DNA from: an uncultured Acidaminococcus sp.
GTDB taxonomy: Bacteria; Bacillota; Negativicutes; Acidaminococcales; Acidaminococcaceae
Length of the DNA stretch: 6,272 bases
NCBI GenBank assembly: GCA_900538365.1
Contig: UPXT01000066.1
Coordinates: 1 to 6,272 of the forward strand
Direction of reading: 5' to 3'
Made by a program: the position numbers and the translations under genes. Shown here piece after piece: positions 6,180-6,272 of the stretch; the first letter of the stretch is position 1, and each line of letters starts with the position of its first letter. The notes below the pieces were generated by a model, which ran no database searches, was not told the origin of the DNA, and worked only from the letters and a program-made list of their open reading frames with translations.

Positions 6180-6272
6180 ATGAAAGTCGCCGATAGCCAA
6201 GAACGAAAGCGACGGTAGAACCTTGAGAACTGAATATTGATTGACAGATGTGCGGGTCAAGTCACTTTGGTG
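6180..6272 (+). other. Probable rRNA operon leader (16S gene expected beyond the edge)
   Basis: No ORF of interest is present. AGAACCTTGAGAACTGAA (6217-6234) resembles the Firmicute boxA/antitermination motif found before rRNA genes. GTCGC (6186-6190) can pair with GCGAC (6209-6213) as a short leader stem. The conserved 16S 5' end is not reached, so the rRNA assignment rests on the tandem promoters, the boxA-like motif and the absence of coding sequence. Confidence 0.6.

Overview
The window looks like chromosomal DNA of a mid-GC Firmicute. The evidence is the gene order rapZ-yvcK-whiA, a SCIFF ranthipeptide locus, strong Shine-Dalgarno sequences and sigma-A type promoters. A member of the Negativicutes (for example an Acidaminococcaceae-like organism) is my best guess, from the membrane-extended YvcK and general sequence character, but nothing here proves it. 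All supported genes are on the + strand.

Region 1 (about 90-4189) is a tight co-directional operon. A consensus-like promoter precedes rapZ (nucleotide-binding protein), followed by yvcK/glmR (UDP-sugar-binding CofD-like protein, here with an N-terminal two-helix membrane region), whiA (LAGLIDADG-like plus HTH protein) and a membrane-anchored polysaccharide deacetylase whose GTG start overlaps the end of whiA. I see no terminators between them. rapZ, yvcK and the deacetylase are all linked by family knowledge to amino-sugar or cell-envelope metabolism, so the operon may couple envelope precursor status to wall or polysaccharide modification.

Region 2 (about 4229-5999) is a self-contained RiPP locus. 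It has a promoter, a 47-residue six-cysteine SCIFF precursor (scfA), a hairpin terminator/attenuator, the radical SAM/SPASM thioether maturase (scfB), and a second strong terminator. No exporter or protease gene lies in the window. The maturase most likely starts at a TTG preceded by a good ribosome binding site, not at the upstream ATG.

Region 3 (about 6010-6272) has no gene. It holds two strong tandem promoters with A-rich upstream tracts, followed by a leader with a boxA-like motif. This is the architecture of an rRNA operon promoter region, with 16S rRNA expected just past the right edge. The spacer of the second promoter is a perfect 8-bp inverted repeat.

The system closest to being 'exciting' is the SCIFF ranthipeptide pair. 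The family is known, but its biological role is still poorly understood. The less explained items are the membrane form of YvcK, the intra-locus terminator and the palindromic promoter spacer.
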